A stretch of DNA of 64,000 nt from Streptomyces sp. NBC_01314 (GTDB lineage Bacteria > Actinomycetota > Actinomycetes > Streptomycetales > Streptomycetaceae), in NCBI RefSeq assembly GCF_041435215.1, contig NZ_CP108394.1, positions 3,224,001 through 3,288,000 on the forward strand. The letters are read 5' to 3'. This document shows, piece by piece, positions 17,995-29,138 of this stretch. The notes beneath the pieces were generated by a model. The model had not been told where the DNA came from. It saw only the letters and a list, made by a program, of their open reading frames with translations, and ran no database searches. Each line of letters starts with the position of its first letter. Position 1 is the first letter of the stretch. The translations under genes and the position numbers were made by a program.

Positions 17995-18882
17995 TCAGTG
18001 TTCGCGCGGCGCCGGCACCACACGCTCCACCTCGGGGTGGACGGTGAGCAGTTGACGCATGGCCGCCTCGGCCGCCCCGCCGTCGCCTGCGGCGAGAGCG
18101 TCGACGATCCGGGCGTGGTGCGCCAGGGACGACTCGGTCGGCCGGTCACACCCGGTGGCCGGGCCGCCGGAGACCTGCAGGGCCGAGGAGACGATCCCCG
18201 AGAGGTGCTCCAGCATGCGGTTGCCCGCGAGCTGGATGAGCAGCGAATGGAACTCGGCGTCCGCGCGCGAGAAGGTCAGCGGGTCACCCTGAGCCATGGC
18301 GTGGCCCATGAGCTCGACCATGTCAGCGAGGCGCTGCTGCACGTCGTCACGACCGTGGCCGGCGGCGAGGCGGGCGGCCAGCGGCTCCATGGTCCAGCGC
18401 AGTTCGCTGAGCTCGCGCCGCTGGCTGTCGCGCTGCGGACCGAACGCCCTCCATTCGATGATGTCCGGGTCGAGGAGGTTCCAGTCGCTGACCGGCCGGA
18501 CCCGCGTGCCGACGTTCGGGCGGGCACTGACCAGGCCCTTGGCCTCCAGGACGCGCAGGGATTCGCGGACGACGGTGCGGGAGACCTCGAACCGCTGACC
18601 GATCTCCTCGGGCACGAGGGGGCGGTCCGCGCCCAGGTCGCCGGAGACGATCATCTGACCGAGCTGCTGGACGAGTTGGCCGTGCAGCCCGCGTCCGCGG
18701 CTCCCGGCGGCGCGGCGGCCCACGCGCCCCAGCTCAGGGTCCGCGCCGTCCCAGGCGGGGAGGCCCACGCGGTCGACGCCTGGGTGCTCGGCGTACGGGT
18801 AGCGGTCGAGTTCGCCCGGTCCTGCGAGGCCGGATTCGGCGGAGCGGGCGGCGGTCATCATGGTGTGCGCAAGGGTACTCAC
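17995..18882 (-). CDS. whiH: Sporulation transcription factor WhiH (GntR/FadR family)
   Basis: A 295-aa GntR-family regulator. The winged helix-turn-helix lies near 80-145 ('LVPEEIGQRFEVSRTVVRES', then 'LRVLEAKGLVSARPNVGTRV'). The FadR-type FCD ligand domain (about 165-280) has the metal-site pattern RADAEFHSLLIQLAGN and SLAHHARIVDALAAGD. The location directly upstream of hrdB on the same strand, and the 'HTMMTAARSAESGLAGPGEL' opening, identify WhiH. It acts in aerial hyphae to promote and repress sporulation septation genes. The GTG at 18882 follows AAAGGA at 5 bp; an in-frame ATG at 18966 lies upstream of the putative transcription start and is not used. Confidence 0.9.
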   Translation of the reverse strand: MSTLAHTMMTAARSAESGLAGPGELDRYPYAEHPGVDRVGLPAWDGADPELGRVGRRAAGSRGRGLHGQLVQQLGQMIVSGDLGADRPLVPEEIGQRFEVSRTVVRESLRVLEAKGLVSARPNVGTRVRPVSDWNLLDPDIIEWRAFGPQRDSQRRELSELRWTMEPLAARLAAGHGRDDVQQRLADMVELMGHAMAQGDPLTFSRADAEFHSLLIQLAGNRMLEHLSGIVSSALQVSGGPATGCDRPTESSLAHHARIVDALAAGDGGAAEAAMRQLLTVHPEVERVVPAPREH

Positions 18883-18974
18883 GCATCCTTTGTCGGCTGC
18901 GTTTCCAACTCCCTTGAGGTCTTTGGTGAAAAGCACACGAAAGGGTGATCGCTCACCCCGTCGCAATTGACGCC

Positions 18975-18981
18975 TTATCGG
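18975..18981 (-). promoter_or_regulatory. WhiG-like -10 element of whiH
   Basis: Leftward CCGATAA matches the -10 of motility/sporulation sigma factors (GCCGATAA). A TAGA about 13 bp upstream of the 8-mer TCCGATAA may be a poorly spaced -35 (consensus TAAA, N15). It sits about 93 bp before the whiH GTG. whiH is known to depend on sigma-WhiG in S. coelicolor. Confidence 0.55.
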
Positions 18982-19067
18982 AAAGAAATGTGCGTTCTAC
19001 GAGGAGTTGTGCGCATTGCGCCAACGGAAGAGTACGGACGGTGAGCACGAAAGGATGAGGACGATCA

Positions 19068-21206
19068 TCACCGGACCCTGCTGCGCAGGTTCGTGAACAC
19101 GTAGGCCCCCAGCAGTGCCGTCAGTGACAACAACAGTGCCCCGCCCACCGGTTGGGAGACGGCTCGCGTGGCGGCCTCCAGATAGCGCTCCCCCCCGAAT
19201 GGCCACTGCATCAGTACGAGCTCACGCAGCCGCAGCGGAAACCCGACCGCACTCCGCACAGCCGATCCCTCCAGCACCTTCTGCACCAGCGGTACGACGA
19301 GGAGGGGCACGGCGACCACGGCCGCGAGCCCGGCGGATGTGGACCGGAAGACACCCGCCGCGAGCACTCCCGCCCAGGCACACCCCACGACGAGGCCGAC
19401 CCAACTCGCGCCGAGCGGGAACCAGTCGGCGGGGACCGAAACGAGCTCCGACCCATGGACGAGATAGAGCACTTCGAGGTCGCAGCCCACGGTGAGGACG
19501 GCCAGCAGCAGCGCGGTGGCCGCCGCGACGAGGAGTTTCGCGAGGAGCAGCCCCAGCCGACGGGGAACGGTGCCGCGGTCCGCGGCCAGTGCGGGGTGGC
19601 GGAACTCGTCGCCGAAGGCGATGGCCCCCAGCAGCCCCGCCCCGATCGCGGCGGGCGGCAACGGCAGCTCCCGCGGCCACGCGGCCAGCAGCCGTGGCTG
19701 CGGGGTGTGCCCGATCCTGGCCAGGATCACCGCCGTGAGGGCGGAGGTGAAAAGTACGGCCGCGGCGGTGATGTACGCGGTGCCGACTCCGCCCGCCCGA
19801 CGCAGCTCGTAGCGCAGCGGACGCAGCGGACTCGGCGCCGAGCGCACGGTGATGGGCGGCGGGAGCGGCGGCAGCGGGCCCGCGTCGGACGACCGTGCCG
19901 GGGGTGACGGTGCGGTGCGATCCTCGGTGGCGGCGGTGACATGGAGCTCGCAGGGGACACCGAGCAAGGGACCGTCGTCCGGCACGAGGTGGTCACGGGG
20001 GCCGGGATCCGGGCGTGGCACAAGGCTGTCACGAGGTCCGGAGTCCGAATCCGGCCCGAAGTGGTCACGGGATCCGGGATCCGCGTGCGGCGCGGAACGA
20101 GCATGAGGGCCGAGGTCGTCGAGAGGCACGGAGTTGACGTCCGGTGCGTCGTCGGCCGGTGTCCGCGGTCCGGCCGCTGCCACCTGAGGCTCTGCGGCGG
20201 GTGCCTGAGATCCTTCGCCAGGCGTCCGCCACGCCTCAGGCGGCTCCTGGGCCCCCTGAAGCGAGCCACGAGCACTCTCGGCCGCCTCAGGGCCTCCTTC
20301 GGCCGCCGGCGGTGGCATCGGCGACTGCATGGGGCCCATGTCCCCGATCTCGTCCGCGAGTCGGTGGACGAGGATGCCGTGCCGAAACACGGTCTCGCCG
20401 ATCTCGGCGCACGTACTGCCGTACACCGACAGCCGGTTGCCACCCTCGCGCACGACCTCCACGGACCGTCGCGCGGCCCGGGCCTCCTTCATGATGAGCG
20501 CTCCGAGCCGGGCGGCATGCGGAGTGCGGACGGCGACCCTGGGCCGTAGCCGGGTGCGGGAGAAGTCGGCGACCTCCTGATCGGCGACAAGTCGACCTCG
20601 TTCGAGGGTGAGGACCCGGTCGGCGGTCCGCGCGGCCTCCTTGGAGTCGGCGGTGGTGAACAGGACCGTGCCGCCCTGCTCGGCGTGTGCCCGCGTGATC
20701 CCGTGCAGCCATCGGCCTTCGCGGACGGCCAGCCCGTCGGCGGGGTCGTCCAGCACGAGGGTGTGCGGATCGGACAGCAGGGCGCAGGCCAGGCCGAGGC
20801 GGCGGTCCATGCCCCTCGACAGCGTGTTCAGCCTCGCCTCGCGCAGGCTGACCAGGCCCACGACCTCCAGGACTTCGTCGGCACGCCGCGTGGGCAGCCC
20901 CGCGGCCGCGCACAGCATGCGCAGATGACCTCGGACCGTGCGGGCGGGGTGGCCGGGCACGTCGCCGAGGAGAACGCCCACTTCACGTGCGGGGTGGGCG
21001 ATGCGGTGCAGGGGGCGGCCTCTGAAGTAGGTCATCCCACGGCCCCGTTGGAGTTCGAGGATGAGTTTCAGCGCTGTCGACTTGCCCGCGCCGGGGGTCC
21101 CGAGGAGTGCGGTGACGCGGCCGGAGTGCGCCTCGAAGGACACATCGTCGACGGCAGGCGGAAGCTCCTTGCGGGGATTACTGGTCAATCCGATGGCCTG
21201 GATCAC
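19068..21206 (-). CDS. ABC transporter ATPase fused to an ABC-2-like membrane domain
   Basis: A 712-aa fusion. The N-terminal ABC ATPase (about 1-215) has Walker A GTPGAGKST, a degenerate signature LSRGMDRRLGLA, and Walker B LVLDDPADG in which the usual catalytic Glu is Asp. A second, regulatory-like segment (215-290) follows. A low-complexity Pro/Asp/Arg linker of roughly 150 residues then has repeating DPGxRDHxxPD units. The C-terminal half has about six membrane helices like an ABC-2 permease. Such one-polypeptide exporters are found next to whiH in Streptomyces. The start is probably GTG 21206, 7 bp after TATCTT, fitting a leaderless transcript; TTG 21215 is possible. The substrate is unknown. 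Confidence 0.85.
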   Translation of the reverse strand: MIQAIGLTSNPRKELPPAVDDVSFEAHSGRVTALLGTPGAGKSTALKLILELQRGRGMTYFRGRPLHRIAHPAREVGVLLGDVPGHPARTVRGHLRMLCAAAGLPTRRADEVLEVVGLVSLREARLNTLSRGMDRRLGLACALLSDPHTLVLDDPADGLAVREGRWLHGITRAHAEQGGTVLFTTADSKEAARTADRVLTLERGRLVADQEVADFSRTRLRPRVAVRTPHAARLGALIMKEARAARRSVEVVREGGNRLSVYGSTCAEIGETVFRHGILVHRLADEIGDMGPMQSPMPPPAAEGGPEAAESARGSLQGAQEPPEAWRTPGEGSQAPAAEPQVAAAGPRTPADDAPDVNSVPLDDLGPHARSAPHADPGSRDHFGPDSDSGPRDSLVPRPDPGPRDHLVPDDGPLLGVPCELHVTAATEDRTAPSPPARSSDAGPLPPLPPPITVRSAPSPLRPLRYELRRAGGVGTAYITAAAVLFTSALTAVILARIGHTPQPRLLAAWPRELPLPPAAIGAGLLGAIAFGDEFRHPALAADRGTVPRRLGLLLAKLLVAAATALLLAVLTVGCDLEVLYLVHGSELVSVPADWFPLGASWVGLVVGCAWAGVLAAGVFRSTSAGLAAVVAVPLLVVPLVQKVLEGSAVRSAVGFPLRLRELVLMQWPFGGERYLEAATRAVSQPVGGALLLSLTALLGAYVFTNLRSRVR

Positions 21207-21401
21207 CTGAAGCAAGATAGCGCGATATGTCCGGTTTTCCGGGCATCTTGAGGCTCACTTCGCAGGCGGCCACACGGTCGCCGGGCCGGCCGCGTCCCAA
21301 TTACGGACCCGATCCTCGGGCTCGCGTTCCCCGGCGGGCCCGCCGGGGCTGCCACGACCGTCGCCGCCGTACACGGCGGCGAGGGCTTCGGCCTCGCCGT
21401 G

Positions 21402-22160
21402 TCAGACCTCGGGGCGCAGCATCGGCGGGTTGAGGAGGGTTGCGCCGCCGGCGCGGAAAAGCTGGGCGGGGCGGCCTCCCTGCCGCGTGGTGGTACCGCC
21501 GGTGGGCACCAGGAAGCCGGGCGTACCCGTCACCTTGCGATGGAAGTTGCGCGGATCCAGCGCCACGCCCCACACCGCCTCGTACACGCGTCGCAGCTCG
21601 CCGACCGTGAACTCCGGCGGGCAGAAGGCCGTGGCCAGCGAGGAGTACTCGATCTTGGAGCGGGCACGCTCCACCCCGTCCGCGAGGATCTGCGCGTGGT
21701 CGAAGGCCAACGGCGCCACCGGTTCGCCGTCACGCCCGTAGCCGCCCTGTGCCAGCAGTTCCTCGACGGGTGCCCAGCGTGCGCTGTTGGCGTCCCCGCC
21801 CGGCCGGGGTGCCGGCAGGTCCGGGGCGAGGGCGAGGTGGGCGACGCTGACGACCCTCATCCGCGGGTCGCGCTTCGGGTCGCCGTAGGTCGCCAACTGC
21901 TCCAGGTGCGCGCCGTTGTCCTGAGCGGGCTCGGACGGTTCGTGCGCGGTCAGGCCGGTCTCCTCGGCCAGCTCCCGGGCCGCGGCCTGCGACAGATCCT
22001 CGTCCGGCCGCACGAAGCCGCCGGGCAACGCCCACCGCCCCTGGAACGGCTGTTCGCCCCGCCGTACCGTCAGCGCGCAGAGCGCGTGACGCCGGACGGT
22101 CAGCACGACCAGGTCCACGGTGACAGCGAAGGGCGGGTAGTCCGACGGGTCGTAGGGCAT
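21402..22160 (-). CDS. NUDIX hydrolase-domain protein with C-terminal winged helix (NrtR-like)
   Basis: A 252-aa protein. The NUDIX domain (about 15-150) carries GGFVRPDEDLSQAAARELAE with the following ETGL, an intact Nudix box (GX5EX7REUXEEXGU). The C-terminal part, 'FTVGELRRVYEAVWGVALDP' followed by RNFHRKV, is the winged-helix region of NrtR-type regulators. NrtR proteins bind ADP-ribose and repress NAD-metabolism genes; some keep hydrolase activity. The intact Nudix box leaves catalysis possible. ATG 22160 is chosen because the family begins PPFAVTVDLVVLTVRR; a 33-codon upstream extension has no ribosome site. No NAD-biosynthesis gene is adjacent, so the regulated target is unclear. Confidence 0.82.
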   Translation of the reverse strand: MPYDPSDYPPFAVTVDLVVLTVRRHALCALTVRRGEQPFQGRWALPGGFVRPDEDLSQAAARELAEETGLTAHEPSEPAQDNGAHLEQLATYGDPKRDPRMRVVSVAHLALAPDLPAPRPGGDANSARWAPVEELLAQGGYGRDGEPVAPLAFDHAQILADGVERARSKIEYSSLATAFCPPEFTVGELRRVYEAVWGVALDPRNFHRKVTGTPGFLVPTGGTTTRQGGRPAQLFRAGGATLLNPPMLRPEV

Positions 22161-22311
22161 GCCGCGATCATAGTCGTCTGCCTGACGATAAACACTCCCT
22201 TCGCGGCCGCTTCCCCACTTGATCCACTTCTGTCCGACCCCGATCTCACGAGCCACCACCCGGCATCCGGAACTCGGCGCGGCCCGTCCTCCCCTCCCAT
22301 GTCATGGGAGG

Positions 22312-24528
22312 TCACACTCCCAACTGCAGTCCGTCGGCCGCCTCCTCGACCAGGGCGAGCCCCAGCCTGCTGACGCGTACGGCGAACGGGGCGCCCGCGA
22401 CACGCAGTCCCCTCATACCGATCTCACCCAGCGGCGCACTGTGCATCGGCCGCAGCGTCACGGTCCCCGCAGGGGCGTCGGGACGGATGCCGACGAGGGT
22501 GGTGAGCAGCAGCACCCCTGCGGCCGCCGCCGTCGCGGCCGGTCTGCAGGAGGCCGGATGTGGCAGCGGGGCACCCCCTGCCGTCCGCTGCTCCCCCGCG
22601 TACATCTCGGGCAGCCGATGGCCGAAGCTCTCCGCCGCCGCCAGCACGCCCCGCAGGAGCCCGCTCGCCTCCTTCTCGTATCCGGCGGCGGCCAGCCCCG
22701 CCACCGCGATCGCCGTGTCCTGCACGCGCACGGCACCGCTGCGATGACCGAAGGGGTTGTACGCGGCCTCCTTCGCACCCAGGCTCCGCAGCCCCCACCC
22801 CGAGTCCATGGCAGGCCCTCCGAGCAGCCGGGCCAGCTGCTCGGTCCTGACCTTGTCGAGGAGTCCCGGAGCCTGCTCCCCCGCGCCGAGCAGCCCGGTG
22901 TCGAGGAGGTGGGCGGCACCGGCGCCCAGATGCGGCACGAGACGCCCGTCCGGGGTGCGGGCGGCAGCGGGTCTGCCGCCGCTCCGGTCCTCGACCCAGA
23001 AGTCCGCCGCGAACCGGCTCCGCAGCTCTCTCGCCCAGTCCCGCAGCTCGGCCCCGCCCGGTCGGCCGTACACGTCGAGGAGATCGGCACCCAGCAGCGC
23101 GGCCCGGTGGGCGTGTGCCTGGGTCTCACATCGCAGCGGTCCGCCGGGGCGCGGGTCGGCCAGATAGCCACCGGTTCCGACCGCGCCCCGCAGCCACCGC
23201 AGGCAGCGCTCGGCGGCGGGCAGCAGTTCCTCGGTCTCCTGCTCGGGGAGCCCCCATCGCCGGGCCTCCGCGAGGAGCACGGGGAACAGCAGGGTCGCCT
23301 CGGTGCCCGTGCAACCCGGCGGCAGATGCGGACCCGCGTCCCGTCGAGGACCCGGGATCATGCCGGACTGGGCTTCCCGGCCCGCGGCTTGGGTGCGGGC
23401 GAGGGTGCGCAGGGTGCCTGCGGCGAGACGCGTACCGAGGGGCAGGGTCATCCGGGCCGCGACCAGCGCGTCGGCCGGAGCCATACCGCAGCGCCAGGGC
23501 GCGCCCGCCGCGAGGTGGGTGTCGGACGGGTTCTTCGGGTCGCGCAGCAGCAGGGCTTCGAGGTCCTCCAGACACGTGTGCAGCAGGGCCTGCGCAGCCG
23601 GGTCGTCGCCCGCGACCCGAGCCTGGGCGAGAGGGCTGGTGGCGCCCCGCCCCACCGGTCTGATGGGCCCCGCGCCGTCCGGTCGTACGCGCAGCTCCAC
23701 GCTCCGGGTGCCGCCGGGCGGGAGTTCCAGTTCCCAGCGCAGCAGTCCCGCGGAGGCCAGGGCGTCGGCTGGCGGAGGATGGGCACTCACCGTGGAGTGC
23801 CCGTTCGCACAGGACCAGCGGAGGCCGGAGTCATGCACGCTCGCGGGCAACTCCGGGCCGGCGCTGCCGGAGGCGACGGCGCCGAGTTCCGCGAGATCCG
23901 TACCCAGGAAGACCTCGACGGGCAGGCGCAGTGCGCGGCGGGCCGTGCTGTGCAGGGTGATCCGCTCGGTGCCGTCCGCGTACCGCGTGCGTTCGACCAT
24001 GACGTCCGGGTCCGGCCCGGCATCGGCGGACAGGCGCAGCGTCGCCATGAACCGGGCTCGGTCGGCCGTCACCATCCGTGCCTGCACGGCGAGCGGTTCC
24101 CGTCCGCCCACCCGCACCTGGCAGCGGGAGAGCATGCGCCGTCCCGCGCGATAGAAGCCCTCGAGTCCGCTTCCGTTCAGCTGGCCCTGGTCCGTCGAGA
24201 TCGCGAGGCCCGGCAGGGCGACACAGATCAGCGTGGTGTGGGCCGGTGGCAGCTCCGTGGGGCGGCGCGGGCCGGAGGTCGGCCCCTGCGGGGTTGAGGA
24301 ACCTCCCGGAGTTGCCTGCGGTGGCCCCGGGGAGACACCCGCGCCGGGTGCGGAAGACCCGGGGCCGCCCAGGCTTCCCAGGCGTGGGCCTGTGGAGCGG
24401 GTCGCCGGGATGCGGACGTCCGTACGCGATGCGCCGGCGCCGTCCCCTCGGGCCCGGGGGGCGGGCTGGACGGGTCGGCGAAAGGGCGGAACGTCGTCAT
24501 GGGTGTCGGGCATGGCGGGGAGGGGCAT
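22312..24528 (-). CDS. Glycogen debranching-type protein (amylo-alpha-1,6-glucosidase-like)
   Basis: A 738-aa protein. After a Pro/Gly-rich N-terminus (about 1-80), a beta-rich domain starts 'HTTLICVALPGLAISTDQGQ' followed by 'LNGSGLEGFYRAGRRMLSR', the pattern of the glycogen-debranching N-terminal domain (GDE_N_bis type). The C-terminal half (about 330-700) is a helical six-hairpin-glycosidase-like region with GAPWRCGMAPADALVAARMT, 'AYNPFGHRSGAVRVQDTAIA' and 'GEQRTAGGAPLPHPASCRPA'. These resemble archaeal/actinobacterial GDE-like proteins thought to act on alpha-1,6 linkages, but the catalytic acids cannot be assigned with confidence. The start is uncertain: ATG 24528, or an upstream GTG at 25029 that overlaps the previous gene. 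Confidence 0.78.
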   Translation of the reverse strand: MPLPAMPDTHDDVPPFRRPVQPAPRARGDGAGASRTDVRIPATRSTGPRLGSLGGPGSSAPGAGVSPGPPQATPGGSSTPQGPTSGPRRPTELPPAHTTLICVALPGLAISTDQGQLNGSGLEGFYRAGRRMLSRCQVRVGGREPLAVQARMVTADRARFMATLRLSADAGPDPDVMVERTRYADGTERITLHSTARRALRLPVEVFLGTDLAELGAVASGSAGPELPASVHDSGLRWSCANGHSTVSAHPPPADALASAGLLRWELELPPGGTRSVELRVRPDGAGPIRPVGRGATSPLAQARVAGDDPAAQALLHTCLEDLEALLLRDPKNPSDTHLAAGAPWRCGMAPADALVAARMTLPLGTRLAAGTLRTLARTQAAGREAQSGMIPGPRRDAGPHLPPGCTGTEATLLFPVLLAEARRWGLPEQETEELLPAAERCLRWLRGAVGTGGYLADPRPGGPLRCETQAHAHRAALLGADLLDVYGRPGGAELRDWARELRSRFAADFWVEDRSGGRPAAARTPDGRLVPHLGAGAAHLLDTGLLGAGEQAPGLLDKVRTEQLARLLGGPAMDSGWGLRSLGAKEAAYNPFGHRSGAVRVQDTAIAVAGLAAAGYEKEASGLLRGVLAAAESFGHRLPEMYAGEQRTAGGAPLPHPASCRPAATAAAAGVLLLTTLVGIRPDAPAGTVTLRPMHSAPLGEIGMRGLRVAGAPFAVRVSRLGLALVEEAADGLQLGV

Positions 24529-25025
24529 GGGGCGGCTTCTTCTGTCTTCGGCGCGCGCGGGGTGCGCTCGGCACCAGGTGGGGAGCCGGAGAGGGACGGG
24601 GTGACAGGGCGGCGGGGTTGGGCCATGGGTACCGCCACACAGGTGAACGGAACGGCTCCACTCCGGGTCACGCCTCCGTCCAGGGAAGCCGACCGAATCG
24701 CGACGCGGTCTTGTGCCTGGGACTGCCGGGAAACCGCGAGCAGCGGTGGGCTCGGGTGGGTGAGGCCCGGCGCGGAGCTGTGGGCCGATGTGAGAGCGGT
24801 GCTGAGGCCGCGGGCCCGTGGGCGCACCGCACAGGGAGATTGTGGCCGGGCTGACGCGGAGCCACGTCGACGCACTCGTGCGGCCGGTGGGGCAGGGAAG
24901 CGTGCCCAGGTACCTCCGGAGCCAAGGAAACGCGCCCGCGCGAGCCCAGAAGAGGAGCAGCGTGCTCAGATACGCCTCGATCCAGGACAGCACAGGCATG
25001 CGAGTCCCGAACTGGACCTGCGCGC
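24529..25025. other. Stretch between the debranching-type gene and the DUF4192 gene
   Basis: The debranching frame stays open to GTG 25029, which overlaps the DUF4192 stop as GTGA behind a GAGGAGGAG tract. Codons near 25029 have high third-position G/C, and a hydrophobic segment (LSWIEAYLSTLLLFWARAGA) is encoded, but the bias fades toward 24529. It may be a real N-terminal extension, a decayed small gene, or chance. No hairpin terminator or other gene was seen. Confidence 0.4.
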
Positions 25026-26567
25026 TCACGTCTCCTCCTCTGCGGGCTGCCCTCCACCACCACGGCGGACCCGCGCCCGCCCGCTCGCTGCGTCCGCTGT
25101 GCCCCTCGGCCGTCGGCCGGCGGGTGGGCCGCCGTCGGCGGAACGCGAGCGGCGGGAACGAGCGGCGCCAGGCGACCGTCGAGTGGTGGCAGCCTCGGGG
25201 CCTCCTTCCGAGCGTGACCTGCGTCGACGGCGGGGGTTGGTGGCCACGCAGGGCCGGTCCGAGGTCGACGGCACGCCAGGAGACTGGTCGGAGGGGCTCA
25301 TTTCGCTGTCGGCCCCGGCACCCGCAGGGGCCGCCACCAGGTCGCGCCCCCTACGCTCCGCGCGCAGGCAGCGGCGAATGGACTCGGGATCGAGACCTTC
25401 GTTGCAGGCCTGGTGGAGGAGGCGGGCGAAGAGGTAGTCGGGGTCTGCGGCGAGGGCCATGGCCAGGGCTTCGCGCGCCTCCAGTTCGTCGCCGGAGGAC
25501 CAGGCGACCCAGCCGACGAGCGTGAGCGGGGCGGCGGCATGCTCGCCGTAGGGGCCGACGCAGCGGCGGGCGAGGGCGCGCCAGAGACGGAGCGCCGGGC
25601 CTGCTTCGTCGCCTTCCATCCATTCGGCGGCGCGATCGCGGGTGGCGCGGTCCTGGAGTCCGAGGATCAGGGTGGCCGCGTCGTCGTGCCCGACCAGTTC
25701 GTCGTCGTGGAGGTCCGCGTCCAGCGTGCCGGACAAGGTCGGGCAGTCCGCCAGGCGCCCGATGATGCGCTGTGCCACCGCCAGGGTCTCCTCGGCCACT
25801 TCCGCGCGGCTCTCCGCGTCCAGGATCCGTGGGATGAGGGCGGACTGCGCGGAGTCGAGCGCGGCTTCCTGCTGCAGCGCGGCAGCGGTCTCCCATGGCA
25901 GGAGCCGGACCCGCATCTCCTTCAGGGTGCCGCGGACCTGAAGGCCGGCGTAGGTCGCGGCGGCCGCCAACACGGAGGTACCCGGCAGCCCCATCGGCTC
26001 TCCCTCGACCGCGCAGCATCCGTTGCCGGGACAGCAGTAGGACCAGAAGCGGCCGTCGGAGATGCACAGGGCCTCCACCACCGGCACATCCATGCTGCCG
26101 CACGCCCTGCGCAGCAGCTGTGCGAGTGGCCGCAGGCGTTCCATGACGTCGCGTGGCGACTCACCGCTCGCCGGGTCCTGGCAGAGGAAAGCGACCATGC
26201 TTTCCGGTTTGACTCCCCTGCGCTCACTCCCGGTCACCAGACCGTGGGCCAGCTGTTGGGCCACGGACGGCCAGTCGTCCGTCTGGGCCGGGATGCCGAG
26301 CCGTGCCCGCCCGCCGAACCGTCCGCGTGCGTCCCGGTCGTGCAGTGCGACGAGGACGATGCTGTCCTCGGGGCGGTATCCGAGCAGGTAGGGCAAGGCG
26401 TCGGCGAGTTCGGCCGGTGTACGGAGGGTGACCTGCTGTTCCCCGTCGGGTTTGGCGGTCGCGCCGTGTCCCGGGCAGGCGGAGGGCTCGCCGCTCCCCC
26501 TGCATCCGTTCTGCCCGCTGATGTCATTGTTGCCGGAGGTCCCGGCCGCTTCGCTGTGATTCGTCAT
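25026..26567 (-). CDS. DUF4192 domain protein
   Basis: A 513-aa actinobacterial protein. The DUF4192 domain spans about 45-400, with VTLRTPAELADALPYLLGYR and then PEDSIVLVALHDRD at its start, 'GRFWSYCCPGNGCCAVEGEP' in the middle, and a helical C-part 'PLTLVGWVAWSSGDELEARE' containing TPR-like alanine-rich helices. The remaining 100 residues are Arg/Ser/Gly-rich, strongly basic and probably disordered. Function is unknown. The gene is divergent from a RecQ-type helicase with a shared 133-bp promoter region containing DnaA-box-like sites, a pairing I recall as common in Streptomyces. The ATG start has only a weak ribosome site. Confidence 0.82.
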   Translation of the reverse strand: MTNHSEAAGTSGNNDISGQNGCRGSGEPSACPGHGATAKPDGEQQVTLRTPAELADALPYLLGYRPEDSIVLVALHDRDARGRFGGRARLGIPAQTDDWPSVAQQLAHGLVTGSERRGVKPESMVAFLCQDPASGESPRDVMERLRPLAQLLRRACGSMDVPVVEALCISDGRFWSYCCPGNGCCAVEGEPMGLPGTSVLAAAATYAGLQVRGTLKEMRVRLLPWETAAALQQEAALDSAQSALIPRILDAESRAEVAEETLAVAQRIIGRLADCPTLSGTLDADLHDDELVGHDDAATLILGLQDRATRDRAAEWMEGDEAGPALRLWRALARRCVGPYGEHAAAPLTLVGWVAWSSGDELEAREALAMALAADPDYLFARLLHQACNEGLDPESIRRCLRAERRGRDLVAAPAGAGADSEMSPSDQSPGVPSTSDRPCVATNPRRRRRSRSEGGPEAATTRRSPGAARSRRSRSADGGPPAGRRPRGTADAASGRARVRRGGGGQPAEEET

Positions 26568-26606
26568 GCGGCGACCATCTCGCGGATCTTGAGATTCCGC
26601 TTTACC

Positions 26607-26650
26607 CTGTGGATAAGTTTTATCATGGACACGTCAAACACTGTCCACAG
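26607..26650. promoter_or_regulatory. Inverted pair of DnaA-box-like sites
   Basis: TGTGGATAA at 26608-26616 is the complement of a perfect DnaA box (TTATCCACA). CTGTCCACA at 26641-26649 is one mismatch from the Streptomyces-preferred TTGTCCACA. Together they form an inverted CTGTGGA...TCCACAG arrangement in the divergent DUF4192/recQ promoter region. Confidence 0.55.
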
Positions 26651-26700
26651 TTCACCCCGCTCGTTCGCGCGATGTCCGAGGCATCGGGTTGCATGGGGTC

Positions 26701-28881
<2,181 letters not shown>

Positions 28882-29138
28882 CAGACAGTCAACCGGACGG
28901 GGGCACCGTGCAGCCTGGGCGTTGCCGACGAGTCCCTTGCGCAAGGATATAAGCAGTGAATCACCACAAACCTGTCAGTGGCCCCAATTGCTCGTTGCCG
29001 CAACCAAGTTCGCCAGGAAGAATTGGAGTCCGCTCCCCGCACGGCCTACCCGTGAATCGGTAGGGCTTCTGCTGCGGCGTGCGCTCCCCCAAGTCCGACC
29101 CTCGCCCGCAGAGTGGGCGCGTAGCCGAAGGGAGGATC

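Noticed and set aside
26607..26650. DnaA-box pair considered as a replication origin
   Set aside because: Only two boxes, no A+T-rich unwinding region and no dnaA/dnaN context; a promoter-associated role is more likely.
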